From positions 186,001 through 250,000 of the forward strand of contig NZ_CAKMMG010000003.1 of NCBI RefSeq assembly GCF_927798115.1: DNA of 64,000 nt, written 5' to 3'. The DNA is from Paenibacillus auburnensis. GTDB taxonomy: Bacteria; Bacillota; Bacilli; Paenibacillales; Paenibacillaceae. The number at the start of each line of letters is the position of its first letter. The stretch's first letter is position 1. Below are positions 48,535 through 56,866 of the stretch, piece after piece. The notes beneath the pieces are model-generated. The model was not told the origin of the DNA, ran no database searches, and was given only the letters and a program-made list of their open reading frames with translations. The translations under genes and the position numbers were made by a program.

Positions 48535-50967
48535 TTATAGGCAGGCGCTGAACCGTCCGTCCCGCAGTCGGACTCTAGGCTGCAGTGTTCCTTGAGGAGC
48601 GCGGAATTCCAGCTTGTCTTCAAGCAACAGAACTCTTGACGGATAAGCCGCATAACTTGTCACAATCCAGCCGTCTTCCTCTACGGTAATGAACCCGTTG
48701 ACGCAGCGCATCTGACCGCCGCCATCCCGGTATAGGTAAACCGTCGTCCCGAAGCCAAGCAGATAGGCGACTAGTTCCTCGCCCATATCCCAATCATCCC
48801 CGGACACACCGGAGAACAGCGAAGCGAACAGTGGATCGCTTGCACCCACGAACACCGATTGTCCGAACCGGTTCCGTGACAGCTCCGGCATATTCAAATT
48901 CGGCGCGGCCACACTGTAGGTAGAAGCTGCTTCTCCCGGCGCCAGACGTCGCGGCGTGGAGCGCACGTTCCAGTCATAGCAGTTGAACACTGCCATCGTG
49001 GAGCGGTAAGCCGCTTCTAGATATTCTGGGTCACCCAAATGCTCATAAGCAACCAACGCCGACGCGGCCACAAGTCCGCCCCATAAGGAGTGGATCATGG
49101 GAGATAATGCCTCCCACCAGCGATCAGGATTTTGCAGCCTATAATCATTGCTGAATCCGATGTTAGCCAGAATAAGCTGCCCGTAACGCTCAGCTTCGCC
49201 GGTAATGCCTAGATGACACAGGGTTTCACAGGTCGGACCGAAGCCCGCATTATCGTAAAAATGCTCTGTAATCGCCCCGCCGTATTGCTGAGCGCCGATC
49301 TCCATGCTGCGGCCAAATAGCTCCCATAGGTTCAGCAGCCGTTCATGCCATTCGAACAATCCCCCTGCTTCCAGATCCTTCAGCAGCTCCTGAATAAAGA
49401 GAATAAAAACGCCGTTCAGGCTTGACTCGTTCTTCTCCCGCTGGCCCGGATGGCAATCCGGGTTCAGCCGCATGCACATAACTTCGGCAGCCCACCTCAG
49501 ATATACCCGGGGCGGATTCAGCTTCAGCAGCCCGCCATCCATCCGCGACAGCAGATAGAAGACGTGGCCGATGTAGTCGAAGTCGTAGATGCGGTAGAAG
49601 TCTCCGTATAAAGGACGCGGCCTGGAAAAATCACCGTCTATGAACCAATGTGACTTCATATCCAGCACCGCAGCAGCCTCAGCCTTGGCTACCTGCTCCG
49701 GTACGGGAGTGGTCATGCTGTTGTTCATCAGCAGAAACGCCATCTTGCCCAGCGATTCCCCCTGGTTGGACAGCGGCCGGAACGCGTGGGGCCGTTCCGC
49801 CGCCTCCGCGCCTTCATAGCTGTTCGCCGCCAGCCACTCTGCCCGCTTCTTGAGCAGCGTGCCGACCGGCTCCAGCACGTTCCAGACCAGCACATCGCGG
49901 CGCCCATCCTCAAGCCTCAGCTCCAGCTTGTGCTCTCCCGGATCGCTTCGCTGCAGGGATAGCATATACCCGCTGCCTGCGCCGTTCTGTCCTGCTCCCG
50001 TTAGTAGCAGCGCCTGCGCCGTAACATCCTCCTCACGGATGGTATCAGAGCCTTCCGGCGCAAAGTATAGGCGCAGTTCGCGCAATGCCTGTCCATCCGG
50101 CAGGTTGAGCGAAGCCTGGAATACCCCGTCCCTCGGCAGCACAGGCGTATAGCTCCAGCGCGGATGCCCAAGGACTTCGCCCCGGTGGTAAAATTCATCC
50201 ATATCCCGGAACGGAAGAAAGACATATTCCCACACTTTCGTCTGTTCCGGTTCAAGCTCCAATGTCTGGTAAGCGTTGCCATAAATCCAATCTGCTGCTG
50301 ACGATTCACTCATTGAAGCCCCGTCCTCGACCAGTGACAACCGATGGTAAAGCAAGCCGTCCAGCGAAGGCGAAATCTGCTCCAGAAAGCAGTTGCTATA
50401 CCGGCAGTAGGAACCTGTTGCCACCGTTGTACCTCCCATGCTGTATACACCCAGATGCGGTCCTTCATTGCTGCGCCGGACGGCGGCGAATTTGGCGAAA
50501 TCTCCGCCAAGATGGCTGAACACAGCGCAGGATTCCCGCATATTGCGCAGCACATTCTCGTCGCGGTACATTACATAAGCCAGTGAAAACCAAACATGAA
50601 ACCCGTTGATGTCAACTGGCTTATCCGAAGGATTTGACAATTTGACCGCCCACCGCAACTTTTCACCTTCCAAAATATACACTAACGTGATCACAACAGG
50701 GGAGACAGTAAATTCTACAGTTGCATGACATGGGCCCTCCTGTATAATTTCCGGCGTGAAGTCAGCGCTGACCAAGGTTTCCCCATTTAGCCGCATCGTC
50801 CATTCTCCGAACAGCTTATCTGCGTCATCTTTATATCCGGCCTGCTGCAAATAGCCTGGGTCTATCACCCAATTCATCTCATGGGGATCATCCCGCATGA
50901 CGAGGGCCTCCATCGCCCCGCGCCCGCTAAGTTTGATCCTGTATTTCTCATTGCTCAATATAGTCAT
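48535..50967 (-). CDS. uncharacterised large glycosidase-like protein (DUF5695-like)
   Basis: An 810-residue protein without signal peptide, hence cytoplasmic. The first 370 residues are beta-rich (MNWVIDPGYLQQAGYKDDADKLFG, LRWAVKLSNPSDKPVDINGFHVWFSL); the second half has paired helices with Trp/Tyr/His/Glu clusters (YDFDYIGHVFYLLSRMDGG, ALSPMIHSLWGGLVAASALV, YNxGFGPTCETLCHLG-like) as in (alpha/alpha)6 glycosidases. It resembles the DUF5695 group as I remember it, with no activity known to me. It lies between the LacI gene and the importer, with an operator just upstream. I infer that it degrades the imported oligosaccharide, but no catalytic residue can be assigned. ATG 50967 is followed at once by the fold. 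Confidence 0.75.
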   Translation of the reverse strand: MTILSNEKYRIKLSGRGAMEALVMRDDPHEMNWVIDPGYLQQAGYKDDADKLFGEWTMRLNGETLVSADFTPEIIQEGPCHATVEFTVSPVVITLVYILEGEKLRWAVKLSNPSDKPVDINGFHVWFSLAYVMYRDENVLRNMRESCAVFSHLGGDFAKFAAVRRSNEGPHLGVYSMGGTTVATGSYCRYSNCFLEQISPSLDGLLYHRLSLVEDGASMSESSAADWIYGNAYQTLELEPEQTKVWEYVFLPFRDMDEFYHRGEVLGHPRWSYTPVLPRDGVFQASLNLPDGQALRELRLYFAPEGSDTIREEDVTAQALLLTGAGQNGAGSGYMLSLQRSDPGEHKLELRLEDGRRDVLVWNVLEPVGTLLKKRAEWLAANSYEGAEAAERPHAFRPLSNQGESLGKMAFLLMNNSMTTPVPEQVAKAEAAAVLDMKSHWFIDGDFSRPRPLYGDFYRIYDFDYIGHVFYLLSRMDGGLLKLNPPRVYLRWAAEVMCMRLNPDCHPGQREKNESSLNGVFILFIQELLKDLEAGGLFEWHERLLNLWELFGRSMEIGAQQYGGAITEHFYDNAGFGPTCETLCHLGITGEAERYGQLILANIGFSNDYRLQNPDRWWEALSPMIHSLWGGLVAASALVAYEHLGDPEYLEAAYRSTMAVFNCYDWNVRSTPRRLAPGEAASTYSVAAPNLNMPELSRNRFGQSVFVGASDPLFASLFSGVSGDDWDMGEELVAYLLGFGTTVYLYRDGGGQMRCVNGFITVEEDGWIVTSYAAYPSRVLLLEDKLEFRAPQGTLQPRVRLRDGRFSACL

Positions 50968-50992
50968 CAGCCATCACCTCTTTCACATGCTG

Positions 50993-51020
50993 CCGCTAAT
51001 CTAAACGTTTAAATTAGCGG
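50993..51020. promoter_or_regulatory. 28-bp inverted-repeat operator between lacI-type gene and DUF5695-like gene
   Basis: The 28 bases form an inverted repeat with only one mismatched pair: CCGCTAAT and ATTAGCGG arms around the core TAAACGTTTA (51002-51011), centred on ACGT as in many LacI/GalR operators. It lies 26 bases before ATG 50967. A separate perfect hairpin (AATGATGT/ACATCATT, 51028-51046) overlaps the LacI-gene stop codon. Confidence 0.7.
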
Positions 51021-51041
51021 GAAAATAAATGATGTGAAACA

Positions 51042-52100
51042 TCATTCCTGTTTCTGTTCCACATCACTGTTTAATACTCCCACCGAATCCCGCTCGATTA
51101 AGCAGCATTCCGGCATAACGAGCTTCTGTACCTTGTTTCCGTTAATTAAATGATAGAGCGTTTCAATGGCCTGATATCCCATCTGATGCAGCGGCAATCC
51201 CATCGTTGTTATTCGCGGCCTCAGGTAATCGCTGAATTCACGGTTATCAAAGCCGATGACCGACAACTCTCCCGGAATACTAACTCCGCACTCATCCGCC
51301 GCCTGCAGTACACCAACAACCATCACATCATTCATCGACAGGATAGCCGTTGGGGGCTCCGGCAGCGCAAGCAGCTCGGCTGTCAGACGATAACCGGATT
51401 CCCGCTCCCAATCCCCCATCTTGATCAGCAAAGGATCAAAGGGCAACTCGAAATCGGTGACCGCTCTGTAGTAGCCATTCAGCCGCTGTCTGGATGGAAT
51501 GGAATCCATCAGACCACTGATAATCGCAATTCGGCTGTGTCCTTTACGGACAAGATACGACATCGCTTTATAGGAAGCCTGCTCATCATTATATTGGATC
51601 GAAATATCGTTTTGTGTATAACCGTAAGTATATACGATGGGTTTGTCTTCGACATCGATAAGCCCTGTTAAATCACGGGTATGTACACCGATATAAATGA
51701 ATCCATCTACTTGCTTACTGAGCAGCTCGGACACGGCGTTGGAGGCATAATTGCGGTAAGCTTCCAAATCGCCGAAGTTGTGGCCAACCCGCTTGTCCAG
51801 TCGAAGGTTGACAAGCAATATATGCAGGTCGTGCCGGTCCCCGAAGTCGTTGATGCCGTCGATAATTTCAGGTGCGTTGAATACCGTTACATCTTCTGCG
51901 ATTACGCCAATCGTATTTGTACGATTCCGTTTGAGGCTCTTGGCAATATCATTCGGTTTGTAGTTCAGCTCTTCTATGGCATCTGTCACCCGCTTGTGCG
52001 TTTCCGGACGGACATTACGGGTACCGTTAAGCACATAAGAGACCGTAGCAATTGAAACATTGGCCTTGAGAGCAATGTCTTTAATGCTAGTTTTCCTCAT
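51042..52100 (-). CDS. LacI-family transcriptional regulator
   Basis: A 352-residue LacI/GalR repressor. The N-terminal HTH and hinge read TSIKDIALKANVSIATVSYV and KPNDIAKSLKRNRTNTIGVI; the effector domain ends in the usual GFDNREFSDYLRPRITTMGLP pattern. ATG 52100 has AGGAGAA four bases upstream; the frame reaches 52136, but the extra residues precede the HTH without a ribosome site. TAAACGTTTA operators occur before its own gene, the next gene and the binding-protein gene, so it likely represses the whole locus and itself until the imported sugar binds. Confidence 0.93.
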   Translation of the reverse strand: MRKTSIKDIALKANVSIATVSYVLNGTRNVRPETHKRVTDAIEELNYKPNDIAKSLKRNRTNTIGVIAEDVTVFNAPEIIDGINDFGDRHDLHILLVNLRLDKRVGHNFGDLEAYRNYASNAVSELLSKQVDGFIYIGVHTRDLTGLIDVEDKPIVYTYGYTQNDISIQYNDEQASYKAMSYLVRKGHSRIAIISGLMDSIPSRQRLNGYYRAVTDFELPFDPLLIKMGDWERESGYRLTAELLALPEPPTAILSMNDVMVVGVLQAADECGVSIPGELSVIGFDNREFSDYLRPRITTMGLPLHQMGYQAIETLYHLINGNKVQKLVMPECCLIERDSVGVLNSDVEQKQE

Positions 52101-52144
52101 AGGATTCTCCTGTCTAAGCACCGAACCATAGTCCATTAGCTGTT

Positions 52145-52154
52145 TAAACGTTTA
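52145..52154. promoter_or_regulatory. LacI-type operator in the regulator's own promoter
   Basis: A perfect TAAACGTTTA palindrome about 45 bases upstream of ATG 52100. On the minus strand TTACAA lies upstream and GCTAAT 17 bases further, so the operator would sit in the promoter spacer, consistent with autorepression. Confidence 0.6.
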
Positions 52155-52300
52155 GATTTGTAAGTGACCTCTAAAATTTACCACATAAAATTCCTCCCTG
52201 CAAGCACTTACATTACTTTTTTTTCAAAATAATTTGCAGCAATTCCCAGGTTCAAGGGATGCATCTAGACAGCGAAACAAAGATAACCCAGCGATATTGA

Positions 52301-52468
52301 ATAACGCTTCGAGTACCGGACCGATCGGAGAAGTTCAGCAGCCTGAAAGTCTCTCGTAGCGGGTACTGCAAATGGAGGTGCAGACCGGAAAGGGAACGAG
52401 AAAACACATACCGGTAGATGACTGAGCACGTCCGTAAAGCTTACGAGGAGTCCAGAAAAGCTACATGA
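52301..52468 (+). pseudogene. IS3-family transposase OrfB fragment
   Basis: One frame reads SLKVSRSGYCKWR, then charged residues, then MTEHVRKAYEESR. This is the start of IS3-family OrfB (HTH_21: LGVSRSGYYKW..., ...EHIRKIYEESRGTYGSPR). Stops at 52415 and 52466 break it, and the YGSPR continuation and the DDE core are missing, so it is dead. No terminal repeats or orfA are visible. The rest of the 52155-52638 gap holds nothing else except the terminator at 52547. Confidence 0.75.
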
Positions 52469-52546
52469 TGAGCACTAAACTCAGAAGCAGTTATTGCCGC
52501 TACATAATAGAAGCAACCTTGTACATTTCCAAGCGAAACTAAACAA

Positions 52547-52575
52547 CCTGAGTCCGTATGAATAACGAACTCAGG
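52547..52575 (-). terminator. hairpin terminator after the broken flavoprotein gene
   Basis: CCTGAGT (52547-52553) pairs with ACTCAGG (52569-52575); on the minus strand TTGTTTAGTTT follows. It would end transcription coming from 53-55 kb. Confidence 0.6.
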
Positions 52576-52638
52576 CTGCTTGAGCATTATTTTATATTTG
52601 CTGTTTTACCTGCTTAGACCTACCGGATAGTTGATGGG

Positions 52639-52932
52639 TTAGCTATCCTTTCCAAGTATCTGATCTGCTATGTATTCGGACTCGTATACCGCTGTCGGTG
52701 TAAGTCTGGGGATCTTCTTGTCAATTACATCTCCGCTTGCATATATATTCGGGACGCTTGTTTGAAGGTGGTCATTAACCACAATGCCATTTCGACTTGC
52801 CTCTATGCCCAGTTCTTCCAGACCCAAATTCTCAACGTTTGCAACTCTTCCGGTTGCATCCAGTACATAATCGCATTCTATCTCAAATCCGTTTTTGGTC
52901 TTTACCAGATATCCATCCTTTGTCTTGATAAC
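52639..52932 (-). pseudogene. truncated FAD/NAD(P) disulfide oxidoreductase fragment
   Basis: Ninety-seven residues of a glutathione-reductase/MerA-type flavoprotein: VIKTKDGYLVKTKNGFEIE, CDYVLDATGRVANVENLGLE, the FAD-binding PNIYASGDVIDKKIPRLTP and the following helix. Both the N-terminal 200 or more residues and the C-terminal dimerisation domain are absent. It has no start signal and abuts an SDR fragment, so it is a deletion remnant rather than a short gene. Confidence 0.8.
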
Positions 52933-53006
52933 CCAATATCCTGAATAGCTGATTTAAGCTCTTCTAATTTGTCTTTCCTTCTGGCTACCAAAATTAAGTT
53001 TTTGCC
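52932..53006 (-). pseudogene. short-chain dehydrogenase fragment
   Basis: In a frame different from the intact SDR that it overlaps, 25 codons read GKNLILVARRKDKLEELKSA and on to QDIG. This is the beta2-alphaC segment just after the glycine-rich loop of an SDR, cut at both ends. It ends exactly where the flavoprotein fragment begins. Confidence 0.65.
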
Positions 53007-53779
53007 TCGTATTTTAGAATCATTTGCCCCCAGGTATGCGTGATGAAATCCGGTGCGAACTTCATTGAAAAGCGCATAACTTTGGTAAAACCAGCGTTCA
53101 CCCGCAGTTTGTTTTTTTCCATCCCTTTAATACCCGCATAAACAAGCTTCGCTAACGGCAAAGAGATCATCTTATTCATGAACCCTTCGTCATACGTGTC
53201 TGTGAGATTGGTTTCAGAAATAACGGGCGGGCAAAGCTCCATCACATGAATATTTTTTCCTTTGGCACGGATTTGCTCACGTAATGCATCACTGAACATG
53301 TGGACGCCGGCCTTCGTTGCTGAATAAGTCGGTGCGTTAGCAACTGTAATATTAGCAAGAAGTGAGCTAACATTAACAATCATGGCCTCCTGTTGTTTGG
53401 CTAACAGTGGCAACAAAGCCTTAGTGACATAGATTGTGCCGTTCAAGTTGGTGTTGATTTCTGCGGTAAGCTGCTCATAAGTGATACTTTCATCAAACAA
53501 GTCAAATTCGTGCATGATACCAGCATTATTAAAAACAATATCCAGCTTCGGATAGTATACAGCCAGTTCTTTGGCAAGCTGCTCAACGCTTTTCGGATCA
53601 CTAACATCTGCCGCTATCCCAATGAGTCCGGGATTGTTTTTTACTACCTGGTCGATGCGCTCTTGTGAACGCCCCGTAATGATGACGGTATTGCCCATTT
53701 CGAGAAAACGTTTAGCAAAGGCAAAGCCAATCCCGGAGGTTCCGCCTGTCACCAATATCGTTCTATTTACTAATTTCAT
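52994..53779 (-). CDS. short-chain dehydrogenase/reductase (DltE-like)
   Basis: A 261-residue classical SDR: cofactor loop TGGTSGIGFAF, NNAGIMHEFD, the catalytic Ser in NVSSL and the YSATK Tyr/Lys pair; the C-terminal part (PPVISETNLTD, then FTKVMRFSMKFAPDF) resembles DltE-like oxidoreductases. The substrate is unknown. The stop codon lies 20 bases inside a neighbouring SDR fragment. The gene follows the quinone-oxidoreductase-like gene by 19 bases on the same strand, so both are probably controlled by the divergent TetR protein. Confidence 0.9.
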   Translation of the reverse strand: MKLVNRTILVTGGTSGIGFAFAKRFLEMGNTVIITGRSQERIDQVVKNNPGLIGIAADVSDPKSVEQLAKELAVYYPKLDIVFNNAGIMHEFDLFDESITYEQLTAEINTNLNGTIYVTKALLPLLAKQQEAMIVNVSSLLANITVANAPTYSATKAGVHMFSDALREQIRAKGKNIHVMELCPPVISETNLTDTYDEGFMNKMISLPLAKLVYAGIKGMEKNKLRVNAGFTKVMRFSMKFAPDFITHTWGQMILKYEAKT

Positions 53780-53798
53780 TCTTCATCATCTCCTCCCC

Positions 53799-54800
53799 TT
53801 AAAACTGGATGATCACTTTCCCCTTGGGATGACCTGCTGCAACAAAATGCAGTGCTTCGTTAATATCTTCAATGTGGAATTCTGTCGGGTCCACCGCGGG
53901 TACAATTCCGTGATCTTCAATGATCTTCGTAATTTTTTTCAACTGGTCGCCATCACTGCGCACAAAAATAAAATGATACTGAATATTCTTTTTCTTCGCT
54001 TTGTAATCATACTTAGCCCCGGCAATGGTGAAGAGCTTGAGCTTCCAGCCTGATAAGCCTATATCTTCGGCAAAACGTTTGTTAGGACCCGTACGCAGAG
54101 AAAGAAGTCGGCCGCCTGCTTTAATAATTGCAAGTTCATGATCAAATTCGCTTGGTCCCAAGGTATCTATCACATAATCTAAGTCACGAAGTTGTTCCCA
54201 ATAGTTCTCTGTCTTGTAATCAATATATTGGTCGGCACCAGCCGCCATCGTCCGTTCACGTGCTTGCGGGTTTCCGCTGACAATGACCTTAAGCCCCATG
54301 CTTTTGGCGATAGGAATGGCCATTTGGCCAAACGAACCCGAACCTCCGGGGATAAACACGCTTTTGCCAGCTTTAGCAGCTAATTGTTCGTGTAGTCCTT
54401 GATAGGCAGTCAATCCTGTTAATGGCGCAGCAGCACCAGTCACAAAATCCAGATTAGCAGGTAAGTGCCCGATAGCATCTGCACTAATTGCCGCGTACTC
54501 AGCAAAAGCACCAATTTTGTGTAGCGGCAGGCGTGAATAAATGGCATCACCCACTTTAAATTCTTGGACGTTCTTACCAACCTTCTCAATAACACCCGTC
54601 AGCTCGTTACCGAGTACCAGGGGAAACTTATAATCCTGGATCAGCTTCACGCTTCCGGTGGCGATAAGCAATTCCAAATGATTAACCGCTGCTGCCTTCA
54701 CCTTGACCAAGACTTCGTTATCACTTATTTCCGGGATTGGAATATCGTTGACTTCTACTTTGAACTTTTTCGAATATTTGGTAATCTGCGCTGCTTTCAT
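53799..54800 (-). CDS. zinc-independent MDR oxidoreductase (quinone oxidoreductase-like)
   Basis: A 333-residue medium-chain dehydrogenase/reductase. It starts MKAAQITKYSKKFKVE, has GNELTGVIEKVG, the cofactor loop GGSGSFGQMAIPIA and the C-terminal HIEDINEALHFVAAGHPKGKVII; there are no zinc-ligand Cys clusters, so it belongs to the QOR/zinc-free branch. It probably reduces quinones or alpha,beta-unsaturated carbonyls with NADPH. ATG 54800 has AAAGGAGG nine bases upstream; the open frame extends to 54863 over the promoter. First gene of an SDR operon facing a TetR gene. Confidence 0.9.
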   Translation of the reverse strand: MKAAQITKYSKKFKVEVNDIPIPEISDNEVLVKVKAAAVNHLELLIATGSVKLIQDYKFPLVLGNELTGVIEKVGKNVQEFKVGDAIYSRLPLHKIGAFAEYAAISADAIGHLPANLDFVTGAAAPLTGLTAYQGLHEQLAAKAGKSVFIPGGSGSFGQMAIPIAKSMGLKVIVSGNPQARERTMAAGADQYIDYKTENYWEQLRDLDYVIDTLGPSEFDHELAIIKAGGRLLSLRTGPNKRFAEDIGLSGWKLKLFTIAGAKYDYKAKKKNIQYHFIFVRSDGDQLKKITKIIEDHGIVPAVDPTEFHIEDINEALHFVAAGHPKGKVIIQF

Positions 54801-54830
54801 ATTTAATGGCCTCCTTTGCACTGAATAATA

Positions 54831-54908
54831 AGTAACATTTATTAGTTTTTGTAACTTGCACAACTAGCATAATACCAGAGGTTACAAAAGTCAACAATTG
54901 TTACTTGC
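54831..54908. promoter_or_regulatory. tandem repeat operators and divergent promoters of the TetR locus
   Basis: Two 29-bp units, 54831-54859 and 54880-54908, share GTWAC-N14-GTWACTTGC in the same orientation, 49 bases apart. They flank both promoters: TTGTTA (54898-54903) and TAAAAT (54921-54926), spacing 17, for tetR, and TTGACT (54889-54894 on the minus strand) for the oxidoreductases. Likely binding sites of the TetR protein. Confidence 0.6.
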
Positions 54909-54988
54909 TATTGTATATGCTAAAATACAGGCAGGTATATAAACGATGATTAAGGCATTTCATTGATGAAGGAAGGGTTGACAGCACA

Positions 54989-55537
54989 GTGGCTAAAATC
55001 ACACAAGAGCTCATTATTGAAACAGCGGAGGCATTAATGGAGCGCACGGAAAAATCCGAAGTAACGCTCTCGCAAATTGCGGATGAATTAAGTATCACCC
55101 ACGCAGCACTATATAAGCACTTCAAAAATAAACAAGAGCTCTGGGCAGCCGTCTCTAAGAGCTGGTTCAACCGGATGATCTCAGAACAAATCCAAATCGA
55201 TATGACTAATTCGGCTAACCCCAAAGAATTGCTCCACGATTGGCTTTGGGCATTTGCTAATGCCAAAAAACTCGCCTATAACGAGAATCCCAAGATGTTT
55301 GCCTTGAATACGCAATACGTCGACAGCAATCCACTCGTATTACGCGACGTTCTCTGGGATTCCTACCAGATCATTGACGGCATCATGGATTATCATGATC
55401 CCCGCTTTGAACGGGCAGAGGCGATTCTCTCCGCGTTTGCAGTGTTCAGTCTCCCTTCTTTTAAAGAATCATGGAATTTCCCGGACTACCAGGACAGGTT
55501 TGAGCGTATCTGGCGTTTAATCAAACAGGGGCTTTGA
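54989..55537 (+). CDS. TetR-family regulator
   Basis: A 182-residue TetR repressor. The HTH is VTLSQIADELSITHAALYKHFKNK split across residues 25-48, followed by QELWAAVSKSWF; the C-terminal ligand domain includes LLHDWLWAFANAKKLAYNENP. It starts with GTG 54989; GGAAGG lies 12 bases upstream. It is divergent from the oxidoreductase/SDR pair with repeated operator-like sites between them, so it probably represses both and itself, releasing on a reactive electrophile or similar compound. It ends at a terminator shared with adhA. Confidence 0.92.
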   Translation: MAKITQELIIETAEALMERTEKSEVTLSQIADELSITHAALYKHFKNKQELWAAVSKSWFNRMISEQIQIDMTNSANPKELLHDWLWAFANAKKLAYNENPKMFALNTQYVDSNPLVLRDVLWDSYQIIDGIMDYHDPRFERAEAILSAFAVFSLPSFKESWNFPDYQDRFERIWRLIKQGL

Positions 55538-55591
55538 AACCTAATTACTCCTAAACCTTTTTTGAAGCTTCGTCAAATTGGGGGTTCTCCT

Positions 55592-55627
55592 AAAAAAAAG
55601 CAACTTGTCCGGTAGACAAGTCGCTTT
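55592..55627. terminator. bidirectional terminator between tetR and adhA
   Basis: AAAAAGC-A-ACTTGTC pairs with GACAAGT-C-GCTTTTTT around CGGTA; A-run on the left and T-run on the right serve both converging genes. Confidence 0.85.
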
Positions 55628-55695
55628 TTTAACAATTTATTTATAAGAAAATGTTAATCCTCAGATCCTTCGCAATCTCCCGCTGTGTCCGATTC

Positions 55696-56745
55696 TTATT
55701 CGTTCCCCATCGTGCTGATATCGATGACAAACCGGTAACGGACATCTGAAGCAAGTACACGCTCCCACGCTTCATCAATCTGGTCTGCAGAAATAACCTC
55801 GATCTCCGATGCAATATTGTGTTCAGCGCAGAAATCAAGCATTTCCTGCGTTTCACGGATGCCGCCAATCATGGATCCGGCGAAGGAGCGGCGTTGACCG
55901 ATCAGTGAGAATACATTAACTGCCAGCGGATCAGCAGGCGCACCGACATTGACCAATGTACCATCCAGCGCCAGAAGCGAAAGATAGGCATCGATATTAA
56001 TCTGCGCGCTTACAGTATTTACAATCAGGTCGAACGAACCGGCAAGCTGCTTGAATGTCTCCGGATCATTAGTCGCATAATAATGGTCCGCACCTAATTG
56101 CAAGCCATCTTCCTTCTTTTTCAGTGACTGTGATAGTACAGTAACCTCAGCTCCCATGGCATGAGCAATCTTCACAGCCATGTGTCCAAGTCCGCCAAGA
56201 CCCACCACAGCTACTTTTTTGCCTGGAGCGGCTCCCCAATGGCGCAGCGGTGAGTAGGTAGTGATTCCGGCACACAAAAGTGGTGCAGCAGCGTCAAGCG
56301 GGATGGAATCAGGAATCCGGACCACGAAGTTCTCTGTTACCACGATGTGGGTCGAATATCCGCCTTGCGTATAGTGCCCGTACCGGTCGGTAGCTCCATA
56401 GGTGCCCGTATTTCCATGCAGGCAATACTGTTCCTCACCTTTATGGCAACTACTACACTCTCCGCAAGAATCAACCATACAGCCTACCCCTACCCGGTCA
56501 CCAACGGAATACTTTGTAACTTCGGAACCGACCTGACTGACAATCCCGGCGATCTCATGTCCCGGAACGAGCGGATACTTGACCGGTCCCCACTCCCCGC
56601 GGGCTGTATGAATGTCCGAGTGGCAGATCCCGGCATATTTAATTTCAATAAGAATATCGTGCGGCTGAAGATTCCGGCGCTCAATGGTGGTTAGCTTGAA
56701 CGGGCCCTCCTGGCTGAATGTAGCACGTGCATTTACTTTTATCAT
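55696..56745 (-). CDS. adhA: NADP-dependent zinc alcohol/aldehyde dehydrogenase AdhA
   Basis: A 349-residue zinc alcohol dehydrogenase of the cinnamyl-alcohol/YahK group. Catalytic zinc: Cys in GICHSDIH and His in GHEIAG; structural zinc: four Cys in [19 protein letters not shown]; cofactor loop [10 protein letters not shown]. It resembles B. subtilis AdhA along its length as I recall it ([60 protein letters not shown]). AdhA detoxifies aldehydes and is controlled by the MerR-type AdhR; the divergent gene is such a MerR protein and the promoter has the expected 19-bp spacer. Start ATG 56745. Confidence 0.92.
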   Translation of the reverse strand: MIKVNARATFSQEGPFKLTTIERRNLQPHDILIEIKYAGICHSDIHTARGEWGPVKYPLVPGHEIAGIVSQVGSEVTKYSVGDRVGVGCMVDSCGECSSCHKGEEQYCLHGNTGTYGATDRYGHYTQGGYSTHIVVTENFVVRIPDSIPLDAAAPLLCAGITTYSPLRHWGAAPGKKVAVVGLGGLGHMAVKIAHAMGAEVTVLSQSLKKKEDGLQLGADHYYATNDPETFKQLAGSFDLIVNTVSAQINIDAYLSLLALDGTLVNVGAPADPLAVNVFSLIGQRRSFAGSMIGGIRETQEMLDFCAEHNIASEIEVISADQIDEAWERVLASDVRYRFVIDISTMGNE

Positions 56746-56803
56746 AGTGTTACCTCTCTTCTAGTTAAGTTATTAAAATCGCAATTCAGACTTTACAAGA
56801 CAT

Positions 56804-56834
56804 ATGTTATTACTTAAAGTTAACTCTAAGTCAA
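56804..56834 (-). promoter_or_regulatory. MerR-type promoter/operator of adhA
   Basis: On the minus strand TTGACT (56829-56834) and TAACAT (56804-56809) are 19 bases apart, the overlong spacer that MerR regulators untwist. The spacer contains the dyad CTTAAAGTTAACTCTAAG (56813-56830; 8 of 9 pairs), the likely AdhR binding site. Confidence 0.75.
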
Positions 56835-56866
56835 GCACAAATTACAATCGAGACTGGAGATACAGG

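Noticed and set aside
54901..55266. 121-codon minus-strand frame opposite tetR
   Set aside because: No ribosome site, and the TetR HTH on the other strand is clear.
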